From contig CAJNDS010001857.1 of the NCBI GenBank assembly GCA_905221605.1, forward strand, positions 106,001 through 170,000: DNA of 64,000 nucleotides, given 5' to 3'. Below, in pieces: positions 1-10,509 of the stretch. The translations under genes and the position numbers were made by a program. The notes beneath the pieces were generated by a model. That model was not told where the DNA came from. It saw only the letters and a program-made list of their open reading frames with translations, and ran no database searches. The stretch is from Symbiodinium natans. Its lineage: Eukaryota > Sar > Dinophyceae > Suessiales > Symbiodiniaceae. Within the stretch, counting starts at the first letter, position 1; every line of letters begins with the position of its first letter.

Positions 1-760
1 TGAGCATGGACGGATACATGCGTGAATGTATGCGAATGACAATGCGAATGACAATTTATGCAACTCTTGTTTATGTGCATTTGTGTACCTGTGTATGTCG
101 AGTCTTTTGAGAATTCTCTATATTTCCATGAAGACTCAATATGCGGCGATTCTTCTGGGATATTTTGATACCTTATACCTACTGTTTACATGGTTAGCAA
201 TTAATATTCAATGTCTGTTGCGATTGTTTCGAGGTTTAATACTTACATTCTGCGCATTTTGTAGCTTTCGTGCTTTGGCTATAGTAACCCAGGTTTGGTG
301 TGAGGACGATGACCGCGCCTACTCTGCGATGGATGCTCGCATCATGGGCGCCTTCCTGCTTCGGAAATTATGTTGCGCACTCAGCCGAGAATTGTGGGAA
401 GAGCCGTTTCCAGCTGTGATTGGTTTTGGGCAGAAATAACTCGATGCTCAAGATACGAGCTCAGGGCGACTGCGCCAGTCCTAATGCTCTGCCTGGCCTC
501 AAGGATTACAACGGTGTGCAGATTGCGGTCATTCCAAGAATTACTCTCCAGTATTGCAGCCATCCTTCATTTTCCGATGTTGTACGAGGAGTGTCGAGGG
601 TTAATGATGTAAGACAAGGGGACTCAAGTCGCACTTTATCTATTCCAAAAGATTCAGAACAGTTTTGGGAGGCACCCCTGCAACACGCAACATACAACCA
701 ACAAGGCTCGAGTGGTTCCAATCAGGGACCCCCATGCCCTTTTTACCCCAACCTAACCCT
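1..760. other. Unique sequence, no gene identified
   Basis: Non-repetitive sequence before the first telomere-like tract. Short overlapping open frames exist on both strands (the longest about 137 codons at 26-439 on the plus strand), but they overlap each other, show no domain or motif, and read like chance frames. Nothing functional can be supported. Confidence 0.5.
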
Positions 761-2690
761 TTAAACTTACCCTAAACCCTAAACCCTAACAGAAAAGGAC
801 GCCGTGGAGGCCTGCATTTTGTGGGTTTAGTAAAAACCATAGTAAGAAACGTTAAAAGCCTCGCAAACAAGGCCTCCAGCACGTCCCGCTCTCAAACCCT
901 AAACCCTAAACCCCGTAATGGCTTGCAAGTGGAGGTCCTGACCCATGCAGAGGTGTGTCAGGTCGTAGCCTGGGCTTCCCAAGTAGGCAGAGAGGCTTGT
1001 ATGGTTTAGGGTCAGGGTTTACGGTTCAGGCTTTAGGGATAATTTACAATGAGCCCTGTCTTGGCTTACTTCCTAGAGTTTCACAAGCGAACCTGACTCC
1101 GAGCAAAAAGGGTGTACCACAAAAAAGGCCCCAGCAGCCTGTCGAGTTCTTCCGCGTCCGCCGCCGCGTGGTAACCACAGTTCCATCGGCCAGGACAACG
1201 GTCAAGGAGACCACGTTCCTGAACTCGAAGTTGGAAGGTACTGGTTTCAAACTGAGCTCCTTTGCTTACGAATTTTCGAAGATGCCCTAAACCCTAAACC
1301 CTAAACCCTAAACCCTAAAACCTTAACTTCAGGTTTGGACAAGGTGTCGTGCTGATCTGCACTTGCAATGCCCTTTGCCAACTCCGGGGGCGTCGTTTTT
1401 GTGAGAAATTGGCGCTGCAAAGGCATTCCACGCCTAATCAATTCCAACACCTAACGTAGGGGCCTGATTCCAACATCTCATGTAGGGGCATTCACTAGAA
1501 TAAAGATTTGGAGGTTATTCTAGCCTAATTGCAAAGGGACCATAAGGGAATACTATTAATAATTACTCCGAACCCTATATTACCCAGCTCAGCTAAACCC
1601 TAAACCCTAAACCCTAAAGCCTAAACCCTAAACCTTGCAAGAAACTCTGGGCCGGGTGTCTCCTTCATGGTGCCATACTTGCAGCACAGCGTGCCCGAAG
1701 ATCCTGATTTCCACAAGGACAGCGGGTTTCACCACAGGGTCCATGCACTTAAAAAGTGAGTTTAGGGTTTAGGGTTTAGGGTTTGGGGTTTGGGGTTTGG
1801 GGTTTAGGGTTTAGGGTTTTCACTTGGGCCTGAAAGGGGTTCCTAGATAATAGCCTTCAGGGTTTAGGGTTTAGGGTTTAGCGACTTCAGGTATGAAATG
1901 CGCGACGAAATAGGTTAGGGTGGCGTGCAGCCTTCCGTCACATCAGGCCATAGCTGCACTTTGCCTATTACGAGGCATTCCGAAACTATTGTCTATCCTG
2001 GCGTTCGGCACCATGTCAAAGCAAAGCTTTTACGCCCAACCCTGAACCCTGAACCCTGAACTCCAAACCCTAAACTCCCAACCCTAAACTCCAAAGCACA
2101 AGACCAAAAAATCCTTAAATGCCCCCTAAACCCGAAACCCGAAACCCTAAACCCTAAACCCTAAACCCTGAACCCTAAACCCTAAACCCCTGCACAGCAG
2201 GGCCAGGCGCCGGTGGCCGCCATCCCGCCAAGGGAGGGGTTCGAGGCCGGGTCGACCTCGCCGCAGGGTTTAGGGTTTAGGGTTTAGAGTTTCGGGTTTA
2301 GGGTTTAGGGCTTAGGGCTTAGGGTTTTGGGTTTGGGGTCTAGGGTCTAGGGTTTGGGGTTAGGGTTTGGAGTTTAGGCTTCGGAGTGTAAGGCTTTTGC
2401 GGCTATTTGGTTTAGGGCTTGGAGGTTCAGGTAGCACTAGCACAGGTTTGAGGTTCAGGGCAGGGGCCCTACAGGATTCAGGGTTTAGGGCTTAAGGTTG
2501 AGGGCTTAGGGTTTAGGTTTTAGGGTTTAGGGTCCTGGGCTCTTTTTCCTGAACCTGTGAAGGGTGTTAGGGTGTCGGCCGCCCACCTGGAAGAAGAGCC
2601 CCTCGCCCTCAAGGTAGTCGTTTAGTGCCTCTGTCAAGGTGCTTTCACTTTTCCCTAAACGCCAAACCCCAAATATCCCAAACCCTAAAA
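751..2690. repeat. Cluster of short telomere-like tracts in both orientations
   Basis: C-rich tracts (CCCTAAA) lie at about 752-789, 896-912, 1285-1320, 1594-1636 and 2123-2189. G-rich tracts (TTTAGGG with TTTGGGG variants) lie at about 1761-1819, 1859-1880, 2265-2375 and 2478-2535. A degraded CCCTGAA/CTCCAAA stretch is at 2034-2095. The spacers of 80-300 bp are unique and show no gene. Confidence 0.9.
1481..1583 (+). mobile_element. Family D short inverted-repeat element, copy 1
   Basis: Starts TGTAGGGGCATTC and ends CCGAACCCTATATTAC, so the ends are complementary. The interior contains AAAGGGACCATAAGGGAATACT, which recurs almost unchanged in the copies near 10.9 kb and 37.9 kb. A second copy of the left end (CGTAGGGGCCTGATTCC) lies just upstream at 1455, suggesting a nested or partly duplicated end. 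There is no coding capacity. Confidence 0.65.
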
Positions 2691-2999
2691 CCTAAAAACA
2701 TCATGAGGTACCAGGGAGGCGGGGGGGGTGGGGGGGGGTGTTAGGGAGTGATAAGGTTCGTTTGGGACGAGACTGAAATCAAGTCGCGTCCCAGTTAGTG
2801 CGGGGGGGCCTCCGCACAATCCGACGATCTGGCGCTGTGGGCTTAAGAGCACTAGGATGACTAGGATCCCAAGCGTCTCAAACCCGAAGCCCTACACCCG
2901 ACTTCAGCATCAAGAGTTTGGCGTTGGGGAGTCCCAGCTGAAATCTTCGAGGGTCAAGCGACATTTAAGAGCCCCAAGAGCCCGAACACTAAACCCTGC

Positions 3000-3059
3000 T
3001 CGGAAGGTCATGGGTACTTGCGTGTAGGTTAAGAAGTAGGGTGACTATACGTAGCTATA
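3000..3059 (+). mobile_element. Family C element, left fragment
   Basis: GGAAGGTCATGGGTACTTGC followed by AAGAAGTAGGGTGACTATAC resembles the left half of the family C hairpin. The complementary right half is missing, so this is a truncated copy. Confidence 0.4.
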
Positions 3060-3213
3060 AAATCTCAGTTCGCCATGAGACCCATCCCTCAACCCTAAAC
3101 CCCAGACCCCAAACCCTAAACCCTGAACCTTCAACTTCCCTCAACTGGAGATCTCTTAAACGACCTTGCCACCACTGCATGGACCGCTGACAACCCCACA
3201 GCATGTCACCCTT

Positions 3214-3276
3214 CAAGAGGGAGTAAAGGAGGGACCCTTTCAAGGGACCTTAAGGCTTCTTTGCTTAGGTATATAG
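3214..3276 (-). mobile_element. Family E dispersed element, partial copy
   Basis: GAGTAAAGGAGGGACCCTTT, then AAGGGACCTTAAGG, is the reverse complement of the conserved block in the copies at 6055, 21754 and 23430. The distal end is degraded. Confidence 0.5.
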
Positions 3277-3329
3277 GCCTCTATAACGTGTATGTATACA
3301 TATAAACAATAAATAAAAACTGAAAATGA

Positions 3330-3382
3330 TATATATATATATATATATATATTATTTTTTAATTATATATATATATATATAT
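3330..3382. repeat. (AT)n microsatellite
   Basis: Two runs of alternating AT separated by a short T-rich interruption. Confidence 0.95.
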
Positions 3383-4363
3383 GCGGGTTACATAGGGTTT
3401 AGGGTTTAGGGTTTAAGGGTCTCTTTTAGGGGTCCCTCCCTATACCCCTTAAACCCGGCCTCCTTCTTGATCCCCGCCTGCACGTGAACTTGGAGTTCGT
3501 CCTCCCAGGTTCAGGGTGGAGGGTTTGGGGTTTGGGGTTTAGGGTTTAGGGTTTAGGGTGTGTTAGGAGCTTGGGTGGCATGGAGGCTTTCGGGCTTTGG
3601 GGGTTTGGGATTTCGGACACGGGACGATCGTTTCGGGCTTTAGGGTTGTGGGGTCTTGGCATTCGGGGCTTCTAAGGTTACGAAGTTCAGGCACTTGGGG
3701 GTTTTGGCGCTTAGGCTCTATGGCTGAGTTTCATGCTATCATGCAAGCTCCTAGTAGTCCTAAACCCTAAACCCTAAACCCTAAACCCTAAACCCTATGG
3801 CGAAGCTCCGAGCAATGCGGAGCAGATGGTCTTTCGATGTTCTCATGCGTCCCGAGGCTCTGCCCCAGCTGCAATGAACAAGGTTTAGGGTTTAGGGTTT
3901 AGAGTTTAGGGTTTAGGGTTTAGGGTTTAGGGTGCCTTCCATTCGGTCAGACAAGCGGGCATGTTTGTAGGGACGGGCCAAGCCCAAACAACTTCCGTCA
4001 CGTGATGATGCACTCAGGCTTGCTATGTGCCTCAAAGGCCGTGGTGTTAGTCCTTCCAATCGGGTGTCCCTAAACCCTAAACCCTAAACCCTAAACCCTA
4101 AACCCTAAACCCTAAACCCTAAACCCTAAACCCTAAACCCTAAACCCAGAATCCTAAACCCCTGTAGAGTACCGGGAAAGGAATCTATCAGCCCCCGCCT
4201 GGTAGAGCTTCAGGACTTTGTTCATCTTAGACCTTCAGTGCAAGGAGGAACAGGGAACTGCCACAGGCCTTCGTATCTAAAGCGTCCTCTCACTTGCTAG
4301 TTCTTGACCGGGAACGAAGAAACATACAGAATCCCTTAAAAGTTATAGAAGGTACCTGAGCCA

Positions 4364-4402
4364 AGGGTACCACCTTAGCAGTCCCGGGTACAGTCCCATG
4401 AC
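4364..4402 (+). repeat. Family J dispersed short repeat, copy 1
   Basis: GGGTACCACCTTAGCAGTCC followed by GTACAGTCCCATGAC matches the sequence at 18147-18186 with few changes. The full extent is unknown because the flanks differ. Confidence 0.5.
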
Positions 4403-4452
4403 TAGATTTTGATCCCTAAGTGAGGGTTGAGGGTTTAGGGTTTAAGGCTCCT

Positions 4453-4505
4453 GTTTGGGTATCCTATGATTTAAAACGGAGCTTTGTAGTATAGGAGACC
4501 CAAAG
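4453..4505. mobile_element. Small hairpin element (family F)
   Basis: TTTGGGTATCCTATG at the left is answered by TATAGGAGACCCAAA at the right, giving an imperfect stem of about 15 bp around a 23 bp loop. It is a single copy in this window and non-coding. Confidence 0.45.
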
Positions 4506-4973
4506 AGGGAACCCTTCATGGACAGAATCCCCTGTGTGCAGCTTGAGTCACAGGTCGAGGGATACTCCCCCACCGATGGGGATTGCACCACCCTGCCAGC
4601 AGGGATTCGGGCTTGGTATCCCCCTCAAGTTTGAGGAGTCCCCCTTGCTGATTGCCCACATCCCCCTCGGAAACCGCAAGCGTGTCTGGCTTCACGGTAT
4701 GCACCCTGAACTCCAAGCCCTAAACCCTCAAGGCCGAAGGCTGCGAGCTCCGAAGGTTTGTGAGGGTGTGGGGTTGACGACCCGCAACCCTGAACCCAGA
4801 ACCCCCCTTAAACGGAGTTTCAAGAACAGGGTACTATAGGGAGTTTACGAAAATAGGGGGCGCCTAAGATAGACCCCCGCACCTCGAGGCCGGTCCTCGC
4901 ACCGCACGGCGTCACAGGCACCCGATGCTTGTTGCCTAGGGCTCAGGAGCACGAGGATTAGGTAGGGTTGAGG

Positions 4974-5145
4974 GTTTGGGGTTTGGGGTTTGGGGTTTGG
5001 GGTTTGGGGTTTGGGGTTTGGGGTTTGGGGTTTGAGGTTGAGGGTTTGGGGTTTGGGGTTTGGGGTTTGAGGTTGAGGGTTTGGGGTTTGGGGTTTGGGG
5101 TTTGGGGTTTGGGGTTTGGGGTTTGGGGTTTGGGGGTGGGGTTTG
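4974..5145 (+). repeat. TTTGGGG heptamer array
   Basis: About 23 units of TTTGGGG with a few TTGAGGG interruptions. The A of the telomere-type unit is replaced by G through nearly the whole block, so it appears to have been homogenised as a variant. The open frame across it (a repeated GVWGLGF-like peptide) is a repeat translation, not a gene. Confidence 0.93.
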
Positions 5146-5159
5146 GGGTTTAATGCTGC

Positions 5160-6320
5160 TTAGGGTTTAGGGATTTTGGGGTTACCAAAGACCCACCCCC
5201 TTGAGAAATGCTTACACGCCTGCTCGCTTCAGCTCGCTTCAAGCATGCTAAGCCCACCCAGGCAAGACTGTTGCTGACACTCTTAGAAATAGTAGGCCGT
5301 TGTGTGTTGTCGTTCTCTCTGTCTTCTTGTTCCTGTGCCCGCCCACTTCACTTGTTGGCAAAAAGAAGATCAACAGGTAGTAGGGCGAAAGCCCCCTAAA
5401 ACCCTAAACCCTAAACCCGAAACCCTAAAACCTAAACAGCAGAAGCCAAACTGCAGATGCGCATGATGCTGCTGATCATCTCCGTGGATCGCGGGTAGAT
5501 CACCTGGCCATCTTGAGGGGGCCACCCCCGCCACCGCCAAACCTCCAAAAATTAGGGTTCCGGGTTTAGGGTTTAGGGTTTAGGGTAGGGTCTAGGATTT
5601 TGGGTCTAGGGTCTAGGATTTTGGGTTTAGGGTTTAGGGTTTATGGCCCCCCCACCCCCACCCCCCCCCCCCCAAACCTCCAAGAGCTACCGTACCCCAC
5701 CCAAGCAGCAGGGACGATGGAATCTGGGAGGCGCCCGAACCCTAGACCCTCAATCCTTTCCAGTGCCCACATACACCCTGTGCCCCGCGCACGCTAGAAG
5801 GGCTTCACGTTCTTAAAGCCCAGCCCTTCTTCAGGATTTGGACCCCTTCCACATCAAGAGCTTTCGAGCTTCAAGAGTTTGGGCTCCTTGCTTCGGGTTT
5901 TGGGATTTACAGAGTTTATAGGATTAAGGGCCATGGAGGCTGATGGGTACTGAGAAGTGGGATTCTAAGTAGGGGAATTGTAAGCATCAATTCACTTTCC
6001 CCGCCCCTCCCACCCCCCCCCGGCGCTCACCCGAGCTGCACCCGAACACTCTTCTTAAGGGGTAGATGCCTAAGTAGCCCCGAAATAACTCCGAAACAGC
6101 CCCTAAGGCCCCTTTGTAAGGGTCCCTCCTTTAGTCCCTTGATCTTCCCCAGGCGTGCCATCTCTGGCGGGCAGGGGAGATGATGAGAGTGGTCCTTCAC
6201 GACAGGGTTTTAGGGTTTAGGGTTTAGGGTTTCGGGTTTGTGGTTTGGGGTTTAGGTTCTTTGGGTCGCGCGAAGGGGCAGGTGTCACTGCCGCGAGCCA
6301 AAGTAAGAGCCCTCAAACCC
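5160..6320. other. Mostly unique sequence with two short telomere-like tracts
   Basis: C-rich units are at 5396-5440 and G-rich units at 5565-5645. A C13 homopolymer is at 5661-5673 and telomere-like units are at 6206-6252. The remaining sequence is unique and no gene is supported. Confidence 0.6.
6055..6142 (+). mobile_element. Family E dispersed element, full-length copy
   Basis: Runs from TTAAGGGGTAGATGCC to TTTAGTCCCTTGA, 88 bp. The central part contains spaced CCCC(T/G)AAATAAC-like and CCCCTAAGG motifs followed by AAGGGTCCCTCCTTTAGTCC. The copies at 21754-21842 and 23430-23509 match it end to end. It is not a strong hairpin; only about 10 bp at the two ends (TTAAGGGG and CCCTTGA) are complementary. 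Confidence 0.65.
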
Positions 6321-6600
6321 CTAAACCTCTAAACCCCTCAACCCCTCAACCCCTCAACCCCTCAACCCCTCAACCCCTAAACCCCTAAACCCTAAACCCC
6401 ACACCCTAATCCCTAAACCCGAATTCAGAACTCCGAAACCTGAATCCATAGCTCAACAACCCTGGACCTCAAACCTTGCCAAGCTTGCAGAGAGAGACTG
6501 AGGGTGGAGAGTTTGGGGATCAGGGTGCAGGGCTTTCTGTGGGGTAAGACCCTAAACCCTAAACCCTAAACCCTAAACCCTAAACCCTAAACCCTGGCGT
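6318..6600 (-). repeat. CCCTCAA/CCCTAAA mixed tracts
   Basis: About seven ACCCCTCA units at 6330-6385 pass into CCCTAAA-like units to 6420. A clean CCCTAAA tract of six units is at 6549-6595. Confidence 0.9.
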
Positions 6601-6937
6601 TTTAGGATTCCTGCCATACCCCACTAAACACTGATAGTTCGACGCCGGACAAAGAAACCCAAGCCCTCACTCTGGATTTCGCAAGTGGCAGTTCCGGAAG
6701 TTGGTTCGGTTCCGTGCGCAGCTATCTCGCAAGTGGACAAATAGACTCAACCCAGCAGATCAGCCAGCAAGTTCTTGACTTTCGGGCGCTCCTAAACAAG
6801 GGTTTCGGGTTTAGGCCCTGAACCCTAACCCCTAAACCCTAAACCCGAAACCCTTAAAGTTTCCTGGGAGTGCTTCTCCAACTCTGCGCCCGTGGTGAAG
6901 GCATTCTCCGCCCCCACGCAAGCGACCTCAGCAGGTG

Positions 6938-7013
6938 AAGGGTTTAGGGTTTAGGGTTTAGGGTTTAGGGTTTAGGGTTTAGGGTTTAGGGTCCAAACCC
7001 TAAACCCCAAACC
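6938..7013. repeat. Head-to-head telomere-like tracts
   Basis: About eight TTTAGGG units run directly into inverted units (CCAAACCCTAAACCCC) with a junction at about 6992-6996. G-rich followed by C-rich on the same strand is the orientation expected from an end-to-end telomere fusion. Confidence 0.9.
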
Positions 7014-7175
7014 CGAAACCTCCAAGCCCTAGATCCCAAAACCTTGAAAACTACACCCCAAACCGTAAAACCTAAGCCTATTTCGGAGCCCTAGCCCAGG
7101 ATTCCAAACAACAGCCCTCGATCGGAACCTGAGACCCTAAAGCCCATCTCCGGGGCCCCAAAAAAACACCCGCAG

Positions 7176-7222
7176 GTATAGGGTTTAGGGTTTAGGGTTT
7201 AGGGTTTAGGGTTTAGGGTTTC
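7176..7222 (+). repeat. TTTAGGG tract
   Basis: Six to seven units, the last changed to TTTCGGG. No gene is seen in the neighbouring spacers. Confidence 0.9.
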
Positions 7223-7438
7223 GGGTTTAGGGCTTTAAATAAGCCTGCGGGGGGCTTCGGGATTCAGGGTTGAGGGCTTAGGGTTTTGGGTTGAGGTTGC
7301 GCATGATTCTGGACTTATAGGGCTTTGGGCTCGGGCCCTTAAGCGATGGGTTTGTGCCCTCAAGGGCCCCAATACCTTAAAGCGTGGAACCTCAACCCCT
7401 GAACCTTTCATCCCAATCGCTGAACCCTTGAAGCCAAA

Positions 7439-7870
7439 ACCCTATAAACCCTATAAACCCTATAAACCCTATAAACCCTATAAACCCCATAAACCCCATA
7501 AACCCTATAAACCCCATAAACCCCATAAACCCTTCTAACCCTACAAACCCCATAAACCCTAAAAACCCTTTAAACCCCATAAACCCTAAAAACCCTTTTA
7601 CCCCCATAAACCCTATAAACCCTGTACCCGGAAACCCTAAAAACCCTGTAAACCCTAGAAGCCCTATAAACCCTACAAACCCTAAAACCCTAAAAACCCC
7701 AAAAACCCTGAAACCCTAAAAACCCTAAAAACCCTAAAACCCCAAACAAACCCTAACAAAAACTGAAAACCCTACAAACCCTAAAAACCCTAAAGCCCTA
7801 AAAAAACCTAGAAACCCTAAAAACCCTACAAACCCGAAAACCCTACAAACCCTACAAACCCGAAACCCAC
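7439..7870 (-). repeat. CCCTATAAA nonamer array grading into degenerate units
   Basis: Clean period-9 CCCTATAAA or CCCCATAAA units occupy 7439-7622. They are followed by CCCTAAAAA, CCCTACAAA and CCCTGTAAA units to about 7870. The reading frame on the minus strand (repeated GFMGFIGF-like peptide) is a repeat translation. Confidence 0.93.
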
Positions 7871-7964
7871 TTGAGGCGAGCGGCCAGGAGGCCGGCTACG
7901 TGCGGCGTGAGGCTCCGGTGCCCTTCTAAGGACTGCCGCACTGATGCCTCCTGCGCGTCTGGGC

Positions 7965-8310
7965 GTGGGGTGTAGGGTGTAGGGGTGTAGGGTTTGGGGT
8001 TTGGGGTTTGGGGTTTAGGGTTTAGGGTTTAGGGTTAGGGTTTAGGGTTTAGGGTTTAGGGGCTAAGGGTTTAGGGTTTCAGGCTTTGGGTTCAGGACTG
8101 CTGTTCAGGGTTAAGAGCTTAGGGTTGTACTCAAAGCCTCCTAGAAACTTGCTGCAAAACTTGGACCCTTTTGCCAAGGAGTTAGGGTCGGAGAAGGCCG
8201 TGCCTCCTGCGCTCAACAGGCTTCAGGGTTTCGGGTTTATAGGGTTCATAAGGGTTTATAGGGTTTATAGGGCTTATAGGGCGTATAGGGTTTATAGGGT
8301 TTATAGCAGT
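7965..8310 (+). repeat. G-rich telomere-like tract and GGGTTTATA array
   Basis: Mixed TGTAGGG, TTTGGGG and TTTAGGG units lie at 7970-8075. A separate period-9 GGGTTTATA block at 8226-8307 is the complement of the array at 7439-7622. Confidence 0.92.
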
Positions 8311-8386
8311 TCCCTCGCATCGCTGCGAAAATAAAGACTGGATAAGTAACCCCCCCCCACCCCATTCAAGTTAAACTATAACGTTT

Positions 8387-8475
8387 ACTTGAAGGTTCAT
8401 GGGTACTTACAAGCGGGGATATGAGGTAACTATACACTCTTAACCTTACCTTTAACTGCCCATGAACCTTCAAGT
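8387..8475. mobile_element. Family C hairpin element
   Basis: ACTTGAAGGTTCATGGGTAC at the left pairs with CTGCCCATGAACCTTCAAGT at the right. The interior retains AAGCGGGGATATGAGGTAACTATA. It is 89 bp, non-coding and MITE-like, and is followed directly by a telomere-like tract. Confidence 0.75.
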
Positions 8476-8488
8476 TTTGGGGCTTAGG

Positions 8489-8768
8489 CCCCCTAAACCC
8501 TAAACCCTAAACCCTAAACCCTAAACCCTAAACCCTGAACCCTAAACCCTAAACCCTAAACCCTTCTTCCGCAGCTCCTCAAGACTCCCAAGGTGCCTGG
8601 CGGGGCACCAAGGTGCCTTCACATGGCGGAAAGGTCAAACCTGGCTCCAACATGCCCCCCCCACCAAGCCCTAAACCCTAAACTGTAAACCCAAAACCCT
8701 AACAGCTGAAACCCTAAACCCTAAACCCTAAACCCTTAACCCTAAACCCTAAACCCTAAACCCTCGAC
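8489..8768 (-). repeat. Two CCCTAAA tracts
   Basis: About ten units at 8493-8563 and about eight at 8705-8768, separated by a unique spacer without a gene. Confidence 0.92.
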
Positions 8769-8933
8769 CTGTAATCTTAACACTTTCTATGCCCCAAACG
8801 GCCCTGAACCCAGGAGTCCTCTGTGAAGCCCGCTTGAATCTGCCGGGCGAGCACGTCGATTCGCTGGCGCTCCATGAGACCAAGCACGTGCTGACACGTG
8901 GACTAAGCAGAAGTTTAGATTGAAGTTGCAACC

Positions 8934-9032
8934 CTACTTGAAGGTTTATGGGCAGTTCTAAGTAGGGTTATAAGAACCCAAATAGGGTTATCAGTATAGT
9001 TACCCTACTTATATCCCTACTTACTACCCACC
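8934..9032 (+). mobile_element. Family C element, right end lost
   Basis: Left end CTACTTGAAGGTTTATGGGC with internal AGTAGGGTTATAAG, then TAGTTACCCTACTTATA and TACTTACTACCCA. The final CATGAACCTCCAAGTAG of the right end has diverged or been deleted. Confidence 0.6.
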
Positions 9033-9049
9033 CCAACCGTCAGCCATCA

Positions 9050-9525
9050 AGGAGCGGGTAAGGGGTGTAACGGAAACCAAAAGGGAGTGGAACGGAAACC
9101 AACCCGAAAACACAACAGAAAACAAACAAAATGTAACGGAAACTACGCCCCAAAATCTGGAAACAATAAGCAGGTGTAACGGAAACGGGACAGACCTGCG
9201 AGGGAAACCAAAAAGAGATGTAACAAAAACACAGACAACTAAACCCGAAACCCTAGACCCTAAACCCCTCAACCCTCAGCACGGAAACTAGACTCGAAAC
9301 CCCAGCCCCTAAACCCATCAACCCTCAACCCCAATGAGGGCTGGGTACCCCAATCCTTTCTCCGCCTTTCATCTCTCTGGGCAGTTGGTTTCTGTTACGT
9401 CCCGCAGTTGTTTCCGTAACCGTCCCAGGTTGGTTTCGGTTGCACCCTCCTGTTGTTTCTGATTCGGTTTCGGGGAGATAGTTTCCGCTACACCCCGCCA
9501 GTTTCCGTAACAGACTTTACCCATC
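9050..9525. repeat. Inverted pair of degenerate GTAACGGAAAC arrays
   Basis: About 9056-9240 contains repeated TGTAACGGAAAC-like motifs in the plus orientation. About 9385-9525 carries the same motif reverse-complemented (GTTTCCGTTACA-like). The two arms are separated by about 140 bp that includes telomere-like units, so the region can form a long imperfect hairpin. Spacing between motifs is irregular, about 20-40 bp. Confidence 0.75.
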
Positions 9526-9529
9526 AAGG

Positions 9530-10300
9530 ATTGACCCCGCCCTGTCACACCACCCAACACGGTGTCACGTTGAACATACGCCAAGTCCTTGCAGTAACTC
9601 TACGCCTAGACTCCAGTGCGTGCCACCGCTAATACTTGGTGGTCGAGGACGAAAGGACTCTTTTCATTCTTCGTCCGAGAAAATATCGGACTCCATGCGC
9701 ATGACCGACACAGTTATACAAAAAGCTGTCCCTAAAACTTAGGGACCTAGGGTCTGCGTTCTCCTCGGCATGCCTCCGCGAGCGTTTTGGGGTGCTTCTG
9801 GTGCTCCGGGCAGCCTCCCGTCGCAATTTTCGGTGTCTTTTTGCTCCCGACAGCTCTCGGAGATTTTGCGATTGATTACTCCTGTCCCCCGGGACGCCTC
9901 CGTGGTGTTACAATTTCATTACGAACAGGCCCCCAAAGAATTCTCAAGGGAGTAGCTGATTCGCTTTTCGCAAATTGTTTCGGGTACCCGCAGTAGTCCG
10001 CAAACCCCCTGGCCAGGGAGCCAAAAAGCCTGGAAAGCTTAGACCCTGAAGCTTCAAGGCTTCCCCTCAACCCTCGACCCCAAACCCCCCTCCCCCCAGA
10101 CCCCATCCTAGATTATAGAGGATACGCAAAAACCCCAAAATTTGTTTTGGGGGGGAAGGGGGGGGGGGGGGACCCCTGGATACGAAAGCAATACAACATT
10201 AAACGAGAAACCCCTAAACTTGCCAAGGTTGGGGTTTGGATGAGTGAGTGGGGTGAGTGCATGAGCTGCGAATGCAAGGGTGGAGTGAGTGCGAGTCAGG
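9530..10300. other. Unique sequence, no gene identified
   Basis: Overlapping short frames of 60-85 codons occur on both strands without conserved features. A G14 run lies at 10158-10171. Confidence 0.5.
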
Positions 10301-10348
10301 GTGAGAGAGAGGGAGAGAGCGAGAGAGAGAGAGAGAGAGCGAGAGAGA
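10301..10348. repeat. (GA)n microsatellite
   Basis: Purine run of GA dinucleotides with GGGAGAGAGC interruptions. Confidence 0.9.
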
Positions 10349-10406
10349 TTTGGTGCCTTGAGCAAACCCGAACCTACATGCTAGACTCGAAAGCTTGCAA
10401 TAATGA

Positions 10407-10504
10407 AAATGATAATTACAATAGGGTTTTGGGGTTATTATAGTATGTTCATATCGGGACTCTGAGGGAATACGAATAGTAATTTTGTGGGTCTTGTAGG
10501 GGCC
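10407..10504 (+). mobile_element. Family D element, degenerate copy
   Basis: AATAGGGTTTTGGGGTTATT, then ATAGTATGTTCATATCGG, then GAGGGAATACGAATAGTAAT parallels the copy at 10897-11012. The left terminal repeat is poorly kept. Confidence 0.5.
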
Positions 10505-10509
10505 ATCAG

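Larger units (their letters stand above)
3094..4147. repeat. Telomere-like tract cluster with an 11-unit CCCTAAA run
   Basis: G-rich tracts are at about 3390-3415, 3536-3561 and 3882-3934. C-rich tracts are at 3104-3125, 3762-3798 and 4068-4147. The last is about eleven near-perfect CCCTAAA units, long enough to look recently expanded. The spacers between them show no gene. Confidence 0.9.

Noticed and set aside
2225-2265. GGTTCGAGGCC resembling a tRNA T-loop
   Set aside because: The flanking bases do not pair as a T-stem and no acceptor or anticodon arm is present.
4968-5153. Frame with repeated GVWGLGF peptide, and many GFRV/NPKP-containing frames across the window
   Set aside because: Direct translations of TTTGGGG, TTTAGGG or CCCTAAA units.
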